Shown here one piece after another: positions 1 to 7,931 of a DNA stretch of 64,000 nt. A program made the translations under genes and the position numbers. Source of the DNA: Labrys sp. WJW (GTDB lineage: Bacteria; Pseudomonadota; Alphaproteobacteria; Rhizobiales; Labraceae). The notes beneath the pieces were generated by a model that was not told the DNA's origin, ran no database searches, and worked only from the letters and a program-made list of their open reading frames with translations. The stretch's first letter is position 1. Every line of letters starts with the position of its first letter. The stretch is from assembly GCF_001676615.1 (NCBI RefSeq), contig NZ_LYXZ01000027.1, positions 62,001-126,000 of the forward strand, written 5' to 3'.

Positions 1-192
1 GAGTTGCTCGAAAATATCCTGCAGACGATCGACATGTCCCTCGGTTTCCTCCCGATGGGTCTCGAAGGCCTTCTTCAGCTCCGGCGTCTGGGCCTCCCGC
101 GCCATCTTGGGCAAAGCGCGCAAGATCTGCTTTTCAGCATAATAGATGTCCTTCAGCGTCTCGACGAACAGGTCCTGCAATTCCTTTGCCAT
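1..192 (-). CDS. YciE/YciF-type ferritin-like protein (DUF892), N-terminal part
   Basis: The 64 visible residues begin MAKELQDLFVETLKDIYYAE and continue with KQILRALPKMA and ETHREETEGHVDRLQDIF. This is the first helix pair of the DUF892 (YciE/YciF) ferritin-like family, with the typical acidic and His residues of a putative di-iron four-helix bundle. Family members are stress-related and often sit near membrane or envelope stress genes. The start is well supported by AGGAGG seven bases before the ATG at 192. The rest of the gene (about 100 codons) lies left of the window, so completeness cannot be judged. The next 287 bases up to the NRAMP gene hold no further gene that I can support. Confidence 0.8.
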   Translation of the reverse strand, partial: MAKELQDLFVETLKDIYYAEKQILRALPKMAREAQTPELKKAFETHREETEGHVDRLQDIFEQL

Positions 193-479
193 TGGTTCCT
201 CCTGAGGCAATCCGAGCCGACCGCGCGGCACCGACCAGAACTGCGATGCCTGCAATGCGTTCCACGCAAAAATACGGCCGCTAGCCTCCCCATCGGCGGG
301 CCATTGCAGGAACGGACGGGGCCGCTGGCGGAACCGAAGGCCTCGGAGCGAGTTCATAGGCTGGCATAGCGATGGGATCGCGCCATATCGATCCGGCGCC
401 GGGTTGACGTGCAGCCTTCCATATCGGCGCCCGACACTGCCAGAGCAACAACAAGAACATCCTGCAGCAAGGCGGAACA

Positions 480-1796
480 ATGAGCGGGACAGAGGGGGAC
501 CTCGATCCAAGAGCTGAACGCAGCCCGGCTGTCGAGCCAAGCAAGCCTCGCATACTCAAAGTTCTCGGCCCGGGTCTAATCACCGGCGCGTCCGACGACG
601 ATCCCAGTGGAATTGCGACTTATTCGCAGGTGGGTGCGCAATTCGCGTATGGCGTGAGCTGGACCTTGCTGTTTTCCTATCCCCTCATGAGTGCCATCCA
701 GATGATCAGCGCCCGTCTCGGCAGGACCACGGGACGAGGCATAGCCGGTAATCTGCGCAAATATTATCCCAATTGGCTGGTCTATACGGGCGTTTGCCTG
801 CTGGTGACCGCCAACGTCATCAATATCGGGGCCGATATCGGCGCGATGGGTGACGCCGTCAAACTGATCATCGGGGGCCCGGCCCTCATCTATGTCGTGC
901 TCTTCGGAGCCGGATGCGCAATCGCGCAAGTGTTCCTGCAATACAAGAAATATGTCCGTATTCTCAAATGGCTCAGCCTGGCCCTGCTAAGCTATGTCGC
1001 CACACTTTTCATCGTCAAGGTCGACTGGACGGCTCTGGCCAAGGGGTTTTTTATACCGCATATCGAGTTTTCCTCCGACTATCTCATGGCGATTGTCGCG
1101 ATCTTCGGCACCACCATCAGCCCGTATCTCTTCTTCTGGCAGGCCTCGCAGGAAGTGGAAGACCTGAAGGAAAAGCCCAAGCGCGAGCCTTTGAAGGATA
1201 ATCCGGAACAAGCCAAGGACGCCGATGAACGGATTGAATGGGATACGCTGGTGGGCATGGGCGTTTCCAACGTCATCGCGCTGTCGATCATGGTGACGGC
1301 AGCCGCCACGCTCAATGTGCATCACGTCACCGACATTGGAAGTTCAGCACAGGCGGCCGAGGCACTGGAGCCCGTGGCAGGCAAATTTGCGGAACTCTTG
1401 TTCGTGATCGGCATCGTGGGGACGGGGCTGCTGGCCGTCCCGGTACTCGCCGGGTCGGCCGCCTACGGGCTCGGCGAAGCGCTACGCTGGCCCACCGGCC
1501 TGGCCCGCAAGCCCAAGGACGCCAAGGCCTTCTATGCCACGATAGCGATCGCGACCATGCTTGGCGTGGCCTTGAATTTCGCCCCGATCAACCCGATCCA
1601 AGCCCTTTTTTGGAGCGCGGTGGTGAACGGCGTCGTCGCTGTTCCGATCATGGCCGTCATGATGCTGATGTCGACGGACGAGAAAATCATGGGCAGCCAG
1701 GTGATTGGCGGCTGGCTACGGAGCCTCGGCTGGCTCTCCACGGGTGTCATGGCGCTATGCGCCGCGGGAATGGGCGCGTCCGCCTTCTTGAACTAG
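480..1796 (+). CDS. NRAMP-family divalent metal transporter, atypical metal-site motifs
   Basis: A 438-residue polytopic inner-membrane protein with about eleven hydrophobic segments, the normal size and pattern of NRAMP (SLC11) proton-coupled divalent-metal importers. The first helix carries GLITGASDDDPSGIATYS (D41-P42-S43-G44) where classic MntH proteins have DPGN. The sixth helix reads TTISPYLFFWQ (around residue 212) where MntH has the MPH motif with its metal-binding Met. Those two positions set ion selectivity, so Mn or Fe transport should not be assumed; divergent Nramp-related Mg-type transporters are one alternative. A charged loop near residues 225-255 is rich in K, E and D. AAGGCGG precedes the ATG at 480. 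It stands alone, so context gives no hint of substrate. Confidence 0.85.
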   Translation: MSGTEGDLDPRAERSPAVEPSKPRILKVLGPGLITGASDDDPSGIATYSQVGAQFAYGVSWTLLFSYPLMSAIQMISARLGRTTGRGIAGNLRKYYPNWLVYTGVCLLVTANVINIGADIGAMGDAVKLIIGGPALIYVVLFGAGCAIAQVFLQYKKYVRILKWLSLALLSYVATLFIVKVDWTALAKGFFIPHIEFSSDYLMAIVAIFGTTISPYLFFWQASQEVEDLKEKPKREPLKDNPEQAKDADERIEWDTLVGMGVSNVIALSIMVTAAATLNVHHVTDIGSSAQAAEALEPVAGKFAELLFVIGIVGTGLLAVPVLAGSAAYGLGEALRWPTGLARKPKDAKAFYATIAIATMLGVALNFAPINPIQALFWSAVVNGVVAVPIMAVMMLMSTDEKIMGSQVIGGWLRSLGWLSTGVMALCAAGMGASAFLN

Positions 1797-2040
1797 CCGT
1801 ATCGTCGAAAAGCCGTTGCCTCAGCCAGGGGCCCGCAGCTGCGATATCGGCCGGGCGCTTGGGCAGGAGGGGGATACGCGGGCGCCAAGCCCTATCCTAC
1901 TTCGCCTCGATCGCCGAGTTGACGAAACAACATTTAACAAGATCAAGCTTCATTCCGCGACCCGGCCGGCCTACCGTCTTCCTTGTTTCCGTCGCGCCCG
2001 GCGGAAGCAATCGCCAGCGGTATTCACAGTCTGCTGGCGA

Positions 2041-2078
2041 AGCCCGGCCGCCTCTCCATTCGATCGAGCGGCCGGGCT
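2041..2078 (-). terminator. GC-rich hairpin between convergent genes
   Basis: Perfect 11-base arms AGCCCGGCCGC (2041-2051) and GCGGCCGGGCT (2068-2078) enclose a 16-base loop, directly after the stop codon of the minus-strand YidB-like gene and 245 bases beyond the NRAMP stop. The position suggests transcription termination, perhaps in both directions. There is no clear T-run on either side, so it could also be an mRNA-protecting stem. The remaining bases from 1797 to 2040 show no gene. Confidence 0.45.
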
Positions 2079-2081
2079 CCT

Positions 2082-2432
2082 TCAGGCCGTTTGGTTGCCG
2101 TGGAATGTCGAGATGATCTGCGGCAGATGGTCGGCAAGGAACTGGCTCGCCTGGGCCGGATCAACACCGAACTTCTCCGCCAACGACGCGACCATGGGCG
2201 AACCCAGGGCCTGGGAAATCTGGTCGGCCGTGACCGCCTGATTTTCTCCGTTGCCGATCCACGACGAAACTGCTTCGCCCAGCCCGCCTTGCGACAACTG
2301 AGTAGTCAGTCCCTGCAGGCCATCAATACCGTGTTGCCCGAGGAGATCGGGCAAGTGCTGTGACACCAAATCGGAAATCGAACTTCCAGCCTGCCCTTGC
2401 AATGCACCAAGAATGTTGTCGAGCAATCCCAT
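2082..2432 (-). CDS. yidB: YidB-like protein (DUF937)
   Basis: A 116-residue soluble protein beginning MGLLDNILGALQGQAGSSIS. It contains GLQGLTTQLSQGGLGEAVSSWIGNG and DQISQALGSPMVASLAEKFGV, the glycine-rich helical repeat typical of YidB/DUF937. Residues 60-110 resemble the helical module ending in LADHLPQIISTFHGNQ. The family is common in proteobacteria and its role is unknown. GGAGGATGTC sits just upstream of the ATG at 2432, which is why this start is preferred over an in-frame one twelve codons upstream. It is monocistronic and converges on the NRAMP gene. Confidence 0.85.
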   Translation of the reverse strand: MGLLDNILGALQGQAGSSISDLVSQHLPDLLGQHGIDGLQGLTTQLSQGGLGEAVSSWIGNGENQAVTADQISQALGSPMVASLAEKFGVDPAQASQFLADHLPQIISTFHGNQTA

Positions 2433-2602
2433 GACATCCTCCAGAAATGATAGCCAGTCTGCCTGCAAAGGGCAGCACAGCTCGTAAACAGCCCCCGCGT
2501 TACAGGGTAACGCTAGGTAACATTATGATGCAAGCCTCACCGCATGCCGCCAACTGATCGTCGCGGCTGGGCCGCTCCAAACCGGACAGAGGCCCTTCGC
2601 AT

Positions 2603-2748
2603 GCCGCAATTCTCCGCCCCAGCACGCCTCCCGGAGCGTTGATTTCTTCGGTGACCAGGAGCGTCACATTTGCTTCGGCTATTTCCGCGGCAGCTGTTAC
2701 GCCGCTCTTGGATAATAGAACGCCGATTTTCCAATCGTCATTGGTCAC
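2603..2748 (-). pseudogene. amiC 5' fragment (truncated ligand-sensor gene)
   Basis: Reading from the GTG equivalent to the amiC start, this encodes VTNDDWKIGVLLSKSGVT followed by AAAEIAEANVTLLVTEEINA and PGGVLGRRIA. That is nearly identical to the first 48 residues of the amiC product at 54925-56079. After RRIA the frame runs into unrelated sequence (to 2500) with no periplasmic-binding-protein similarity. About 335 of 384 residues are missing, so no functional sensor can be made. It looks like a remnant of duplication and deletion rather than a gene. Confidence 0.8.
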
Positions 2749-2848
2749 AACCATCGCCGGAGAACGGAGCACGCACGGGAATACGCCTGTCGGGCCGGTC
2801 GACAAAGGCGAGAGCAGGAAACGCCACGGTTTCTCCGGCTACTAGGAG
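2603..2848. repeat. 246-base dispersed duplication, copy 1 (amiC 5' region)
   Basis: This stretch matches 55934-56178 without gaps except one base near the right end. About 15 mismatches are seen by eye, roughly 94 percent identity. The second copy spans the first 49 codons of amiC plus about 100 bases upstream of its start. Both copies have the same orientation in the window. The left end of the match falls inside the coding part; the right end lies 16 bases before the stop codon of the GMC oxidoreductase gene. No inverted repeats or target duplications are evident at the borders. Confidence 0.85.
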
Positions 2849-2864
2849 GAGCATGTTCATGTTT

Positions 2865-4580
2865 TCAGGCAACGCCTTTGTGAGCGTCGGCGATCTTTTC
2901 CGCCATCATGATCGTCGGGAGGTTCGTGTTCGCACAGGGAATCGTGGGCATCAGCGACGCATCGCAGACGAACAGTCCTTCCAACCCATGAACCTGTCCC
3001 ATGGCATCCGTCACCGCCATCCTGTCCCCATCGGGACCCATGCGGCAGGTGCCGGACGGATGCCAGACGCCGCCGACGGTTTCGGCGATATAGGCCTCGA
3101 GCTCGCCGCGGTTACCGACCAGCCTGAGGGGATCGTCGAAGTTCGAGAGCATGTGGGGAAACACCTTGTCTCGCAGCCGGCCGATCAGATCGAGGCCCAC
3201 CGCTCCGATCCCGGTGATGACGGCACCGGGCGAGCTCGGCTTGGAAAAACGCTTGCCGATCTCCGACATGCCGCCGGCATAAACGCCGGAAACCACCGAA
3301 TCTACCGTTGGGTCGAGCGCCAGGCTCACGGCACGCTCGAAGGCATCGGCCAGACGCACGAGGTCGCGCCTGTCGGAGAGCATGCGGAAATCGATGCGCG
3401 GCGGGCCGTCCGGGGATGCGGGATCGAGCAGGAGCTGGCCACGCGAATAGGACTTGTTCACCCAAAAGAAGACCGAGCCGAGTTGGCGGCCTACGGCATG
3501 CCAGGCTGCGCGGGTGACGAAGTTCATATGCATGTCCCCCGGCGGACATCCTTCCAGGCCGGAGGAGAAGCGATAGCCGATGGGAATGTGGTAGTCGGGC
3601 ACGCCGCGCTGGCGAGCGGCCGGCCTCAGGAAGGGCACGATGCCGGCCGAGGGATGCTCCATCAGGTTCTGCCCGACGCCGGGCAGGTGATGCAGGGCCT
3701 CGATGCCGCAATCGCCCAGATGAGGGGCCGGGCCGATGCCCGAGCGCATGAGGATGGCAGGCGAGGACAGGGCGCCGGCGCACAGCACAATCCGGTTCGC
3801 ACGCAGGATCTGGCTGGCGTCTCCTCGCATGGCGATCACACCATCGGCCTTGCCATGGGCCAGGACGATGCGAGAGACGGTGGTGTGAGTACGAATTTCC
3901 AGGTTGGGCCGCGCCCTGACCTGCGGCGTCAGATAGGCCCAGGCCGTGCTGACGCGGCGGCGCCGTTCGTCCATGTTGACGGCCATTTCGAAGGTGCCCT
4001 CTTCCCACACGCCGTTCTGGTCCGGCAGGAAGGCAATGCCGCGCGCCTTGCAGACCGCCAGCATGGCACGGGTGAAGGGAGTCCAGATCTCCTCGCCGCG
4101 CCGGCGGATCGGAAACGGGCCGCTCCTGCCATGGAAATGATTGTCAAAATCGAGGTCGCGCTCGAGCTTCTTGAAATAGGGAAAGCAGGCCTCCCACGAC
4201 CAGCCTTCCAGGCCCATGTCGCGCCATTCGTCATAATCGAACGGGGCACCGCGATTGGCACCGATTCCGTTGATGGCGGACCCGCCCCCCAGGACCCGGG
4301 CCTGTTCATAGCGGGTGCTCTTGCTTTCCGGCCGGTTGGAACCGCCATAGGGCAAGGAGGCCTTGAGGCCGTCCCAGGTGTAGCGCGGGTTGGAGTATGC
4401 AATGCCGGGATAGGGCGAGGCGAGATCGGGAAAATCCTCCGGGCGCGCCGCATCCATGCCCGCCTCCAGAAGGATCACGCGAACGGCCGGGTCCTCGGTC
4501 AGCCTGGCGGCGAGCACGCAGCCCGCCGACCCGCCGCCGACAATGACATAGTCCACCCTGTCCGGCTCGGCGGTGGTCAT
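2865..4580 (-). CDS. GMC-family FAD-dependent alcohol dehydrogenase (choline dehydrogenase-like)
   Basis: A 571-residue flavoprotein. The N-terminus VDYVIVGGGSAGCVLAARL is the Rossmann FAD-binding motif; GGGSAINGIGANRG is the second GMC signature. The C-terminus has WHPSGTCRMG (catalytic His) and PCANTNLPTIMMAEKIAD (catalytic Asn), the usual GMC active-site pair. The family oxidises alcohols such as choline, glucose or polyethylene glycol to aldehydes, using an electron acceptor or oxygen. It follows an aldehyde dehydrogenase gene by 35 bases on the same strand, so alcohol to aldehyde to acid is the natural reading. The substrate is not evident. ACAGGAG precedes the ATG at 4580. It is the last gene of the operon that begins with the doeB-like gene. 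Confidence 0.88.
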   Translation of the reverse strand: MTTAEPDRVDYVIVGGGSAGCVLAARLTEDPAVRVILLEAGMDAARPEDFPDLASPYPGIAYSNPRYTWDGLKASLPYGGSNRPESKSTRYEQARVLGGGSAINGIGANRGAPFDYDEWRDMGLEGWSWEACFPYFKKLERDLDFDNHFHGRSGPFPIRRRGEEIWTPFTRAMLAVCKARGIAFLPDQNGVWEEGTFEMAVNMDERRRRVSTAWAYLTPQVRARPNLEIRTHTTVSRIVLAHGKADGVIAMRGDASQILRANRIVLCAGALSSPAILMRSGIGPAPHLGDCGIEALHHLPGVGQNLMEHPSAGIVPFLRPAARQRGVPDYHIPIGYRFSSGLEGCPPGDMHMNFVTRAAWHAVGRQLGSVFFWVNKSYSRGQLLLDPASPDGPPRIDFRMLSDRRDLVRLADAFERAVSLALDPTVDSVVSGVYAGGMSEIGKRFSKPSSPGAVITGIGAVGLDLIGRLRDKVFPHMLSNFDDPLRLVGNRGELEAYIAETVGGVWHPSGTCRMGPDGDRMAVTDAMGQVHGLEGLFVCDASLMPTIPCANTNLPTIMMAEKIADAHKGVA

Positions 4581-4615
4581 GGCACGATGCTCCTGTTGCA
4601 ATCCTGGCTGGCGGC

Positions 4616-6142
4616 CTATCGGGCGAGGTCGATCGTCATCGTCTTGAGGTCGCACATCTCCATGAGCGTGTGCCGCCCGCCGGTCCGGCCCAGGCCGCTT
4701 TGCGTGCCCGCCGCCCCGCCCGCCGGGATGTGGGGTTCCCAGTAGCAGCTCTTCTCGTTGACGTTGACGATGCCGACCCTGAGGCCCTCGGTATAGAAGA
4801 AGGCCTTGGCGATGGTGCTGGTGAAGACGGCAGCCGAGAGCCCGAACGGACTGGAGGCGGCAAGCTCCAACGCCTCCTCGTCGGTCTCGAAGCTCAGCAC
4901 CGGCGCCACGGGACCGAAGGATTCCTCGACATTAAGCAGGCTTTCGCGGCCCAGCCCGGTCACCACCGTGGGTTCGAAATAGAGATTTGTCGGCATGCCG
5001 GCGGCGATCCTGCCGCCGGTCACCACCTGGGCCTTGCGCGCCAGGGCGTCGTCCATGTGGCTCAGCATCTTGTCGAGGCCCGCGGCATTGTTCAGCGGAC
5101 CCATGGTGGTCGCCGGATCGAAGGGATCGCCCATGCGTACGGCACCGGCCGCCTTGACGAGGCCGTCGATGAAGCGGTCATGCACGGATTTGTGCACGAG
5201 AATCCGTTCGGTCGCGGTGCAGATCTGGCCGGCATTGGCAAAACAGCCGGCGCCGACCTTGGCTGCGGCCCTGTCGATATCGGCATCGGGCAGGACGATG
5301 GTGGGGCCGTTGCCGCCCATTTCCAGCAGCAGCGGCTTGCCCGCCCCGCGGCTGGCGATCCGCGCTCCCGTGGCCGAACTGCCGGTAAAGCCGACGGCAT
5401 GGGTGCCGGGATGGATCACGGCCTCGTCGCCGACTTCGGCGCCGTCACCCAGCACCAGATTGACCACGCCATCCGGCAGGCCGGCCTCGATCAGGCATTC
5501 CATCAAGGCCACCGCGATCAACGAGGTGGTAGGAGCAGGCACCCAGACCACCGTGTTGCCGGTGGCTATGGCGGGGCCGAGATAGTAGAGGCAGGGCAGC
5601 GCGAGCGGGAAGTTCCAGGGCGTTATGATGGCGAAGACGCCCTTGGGCTGCAGGAAGCTGAAGGCACGCTTGTTGGGATCGGCGACGGCAAAGGCCGAGG
5701 TCTCCAGCCATTTCATCTGCTCGGCGGCGTTGCGAAAACCGAGCGCCGCGCCCGCAACCTCGGCCTTGGCCTCGGCGTGGAACGGCTTGCCCTGCTCGAG
5801 ACAGAGCAGGCGCGCCAGCTCATCGCCCCGCCGCTCGATTTCCTCGGCAATCTTCAGGCAAAGAGCCGCCCGGGCGAAGACGCCCATCCGGCGCAGGGTT
5901 TCGCGCGCGCCCTCCGCCGCCTGCACGGCCCGGGAGACATCCCCGCGCGTGGAGAGCGCCAGATAGCCCAGCGCTTCACCGGTTGCCGGGCTGTCGACCT
6001 TCAGGAACCGGCCCGAACTGCCGGCTGCCCAGGTCGAACCGATACGGTTTGTACCCAGCCGCAGACTTGTGTCGGGCTCGTTCACGATGGCCATGCCGCG
6101 CAGATGAGGCCCTTCGAGGGAAGATCTGAACTGAACGGTCAT
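4616..6142 (-). CDS. Aldehyde dehydrogenase (NAD-dependent family)
   Basis: A 508-residue ALDH. The catalytic base E274 lies in LLLEMGGNGP and the nucleophile C308 in NAGQICTATER; the oxyanion Asn is N177 in TPWNF. The usual cofactor-contacting Lys of the VVxKP motif is absent: the sequence reads NTVVWVPAPTT. This variant occurs in some ALDH clades and may change cofactor preference. The ATG at 6142 overlaps the creatininase-family stop by four bases (ATGA), implying translational coupling. The GMC oxidoreductase downstream could supply its aldehyde. Substrate unknown. Confidence 0.88.
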   Translation of the reverse strand: MTVQFRSSLEGPHLRGMAIVNEPDTSLRLGTNRIGSTWAAGSSGRFLKVDSPATGEALGYLALSTRGDVSRAVQAAEGARETLRRMGVFARAALCLKIAEEIERRGDELARLLCLEQGKPFHAEAKAEVAGAALGFRNAAEQMKWLETSAFAVADPNKRAFSFLQPKGVFAIITPWNFPLALPCLYYLGPAIATGNTVVWVPAPTTSLIAVALMECLIEAGLPDGVVNLVLGDGAEVGDEAVIHPGTHAVGFTGSSATGARIASRGAGKPLLLEMGGNGPTIVLPDADIDRAAAKVGAGCFANAGQICTATERILVHKSVHDRFIDGLVKAAGAVRMGDPFDPATTMGPLNNAAGLDKMLSHMDDALARKAQVVTGGRIAAGMPTNLYFEPTVVTGLGRESLLNVEESFGPVAPVLSFETDEEALELAASSPFGLSAAVFTSTIAKAFFYTEGLRVGIVNVNEKSCYWEPHIPAGGAAGTQSGLGRTGGRHTLMEMCDLKTMTIDLAR

Positions 6143-6948
6143 CGTGAACTCCTTTGACCATAATTGGATTGGATGGCGAGGACGGCCTCGCGGCTGCGGC
6201 TGACGGCTGCCTCGAACAGAAGCGCACCGGCAGCAGGCGAAGCCTGTGACGGGGTGCCGATGACGCCATTGTCCCGTATCGCCTCGAAGGGCCGCCACAC
6301 GGTGACAGCAGATCCCGCAAACAGATGGGGGTCGGGCCAGCTCGGCGGTGTCGTCCCGGCGGGGATACGGTCCTCGTGCACGGTTTGGGGCAGCACGTGC
6401 ATCATCAGCGAGGTTTCAAGCGCACAGGCATGGCCGGTTCCGCCGGCGGCATCCGGCAATGTTTCGGCGGCGATGTCGGCGATCAGATCGAAATAGGAAA
6501 AGCCAGCGGCGACCACGCCGCGCTGGCCCAGCGTGGTCACTGCGACCTGGATGGCGGCCCGGTTCCCGCCATGCCCGTTGAGGATGACGGGCAGGAAACC
6601 GTCGCTCCACAGGCATTCGCCGAGATCGGCCAGGACCGCGATGAAGGTCTGCGGGCTGAGGCTCATCGTGCCGGCAAAGGCGCGGTGGTGCTGGGACGAC
6701 CCGTAGGCGAAGGGCTCGCAAACCCGCATGCCCGCTTGCCCTTCGGCGACAGCCCGCGCCACCGCGCTCGCCAGCCAGATGTCGACGCCGAGCGGCAGAT
6801 GCGGGCCATGCTGCTCGACGGCGCCCGTCGGCAGCAGCGCGACGGGGCGCAGGGGCTGCGAGGCTACCAGCGCCCGCGCATCGGGGCTGGTCATGGCGGC
6901 AAACGCGGTTGCTCCCGGATCGTCCCGACCGGGAAGAGGCGTCGTCAT
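6139..6948 (-). CDS. Creatininase-family amidohydrolase
   Basis: A 269-residue metal-dependent hydrolase. VALLPTGAVEQHGPHLPLGVD carries the Glu, His and Asp ligands of the creatininase fold; ILNGHGGNRAAI and GHACALETSLM are the other conserved blocks. Relatives open cyclic amides (creatinine) or cleave formamide-type and peptide bonds in cofactor pathways. It overlaps its upstream ABC permease gene by four bases and the downstream ALDH by four bases, so it clearly belongs to the operon. With a deacylase and a PLP dehydratase in the same operon, a nitrogen-containing substrate is likely. The exact reaction cannot be read from sequence. Confidence 0.85.
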   Translation of the reverse strand: MTTPLPGRDDPGATAFAAMTSPDARALVASQPLRPVALLPTGAVEQHGPHLPLGVDIWLASAVARAVAEGQAGMRVCEPFAYGSSQHHRAFAGTMSLSPQTFIAVLADLGECLWSDGFLPVILNGHGGNRAAIQVAVTTLGQRGVVAAGFSYFDLIADIAAETLPDAAGGTGHACALETSLMMHVLPQTVHEDRIPAGTTPPSWPDPHLFAGSAVTVWRPFEAIRDNGVIGTPSQASPAAGALLFEAAVSRSREAVLAIQSNYGQRSSR

Positions 6949-7922
6949 CGGGCAATCTCCATGAGGCGGGTTTTGGCATGGGTCATGGCGGCGTCGGCCA
7001 GCAGGGCCAGCATGATGATCGCGCCCTTGTAGAGCTCCAGGCTGGACGGGTCGGTCCCGAAAATGCGCAAGGCGGTGGTGAGAAGACTGACGATCAGCGC
7101 CCCGACGACTGCGCCCCAGACCGTGCCGCGGCCGCCGAATATGCTCGTCCCGCCAAGGACGGCAGCGGCGATGGCATCCAGCAGCAGCGAGGTGCCGCCG
7201 ATATTGGGCGTGACCACCGGCACGCGGCTGATCATGATGACTGCCGTGAGGAACGCGAACAGGCCGGAGGCGGCATAGACCAGGACAGTGTGCCTGACGA
7301 CCGGGATGCCGGCGAGTTCCGCCGCGGCCGGATCGGAGCCGAGCGCATAAGTGCGCAGGCCGAAGCGGCTGCGGCGCATCAGCACCATGGCCAGAAGCAC
7401 GATGATCACCGTGGCGAAGATGACGTGGGGCAGGCCGAAGGAACGTTCGACGCCGACGAATTTGAGCACGGGCTCGCGAACCACCAGCACGCCCTTGGAG
7501 GCGACGGCCAGCGTGGCGCCCTGCAGGGCCACCATGGAGGCCAGCGTCGTCACGAAGGGCGGTATGCGCAGGAGCGCGACCACCAGGCCGTTCGCCAGAC
7601 CGACGAGGAGCATGGCGCACAGCCCGATCGCCAGCGCACCGGCAAGCCCCGTGCCCGCATCGATCAGGCTCGCGACCAGCACAGCGCAAAAGGCGACGCC
7701 GATGCCGGCCGACAGATCGATGCCGCCCGTCAGCAGCACGATCATCGCGCCGAGTGCCAGCACGGCCACGGGTGTGGCTTGCGATACGATGTTGATCAGG
7801 CTCTGGCCGGACACCACCCTGGGATCCAGCAAGCCGAAGACGATGGCCAATCCCGCCAGCAGGATCAGCGGGGAGAGATCGAGAATGCGCGGCAGCACGC
7901 CTTTCCTCATCGCGATCGTCAT
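6945..7922 (-). CDS. Ribose/galactose-type ABC transporter permease
   Basis: A 325-residue inner-membrane protein with about eight to ten hydrophobic segments. Signature stretches are VLALGAMIVLLTGGIDLSAG near the N-terminus and GGTSIFGGRGTVWGAVVGAL near the C-terminus, both typical of RbsC/BPD_transp_2 permeases. It follows a fused permease-ATPase gene, so the importer probably uses this protein and the fused permease domain as a heterodimer. The start at 7922 lies nine bases after the previous stop codon. It overlaps the downstream creatininase start by four bases. Confidence 0.88.
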   Translation of the reverse strand: MTIAMRKGVLPRILDLSPLILLAGLAIVFGLLDPRVVSGQSLINIVSQATPVAVLALGAMIVLLTGGIDLSAGIGVAFCAVLVASLIDAGTGLAGALAIGLCAMLLVGLANGLVVALLRIPPFVTTLASMVALQGATLAVASKGVLVVREPVLKFVGVERSFGLPHVIFATVIIVLLAMVLMRRSRFGLRTYALGSDPAAAELAGIPVVRHTVLVYAASGLFAFLTAVIMISRVPVVTPNIGGTSLLLDAIAAAVLGGTSIFGGRGTVWGAVVGALIVSLLTTALRIFGTDPSSLELYKGAIIMLALLADAAMTHAKTRLMEIAR

Positions 7923-7931
7923 GTGCCGCTC

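Noticed and set aside
2670..4745. 691-codon open frame on the plus strand
   Set aside because: It lies opposite the GMC oxidoreductase gene, which has clear FAD and catalytic motifs. The plus-strand product is His/Arg/Gly-rich with no domain.
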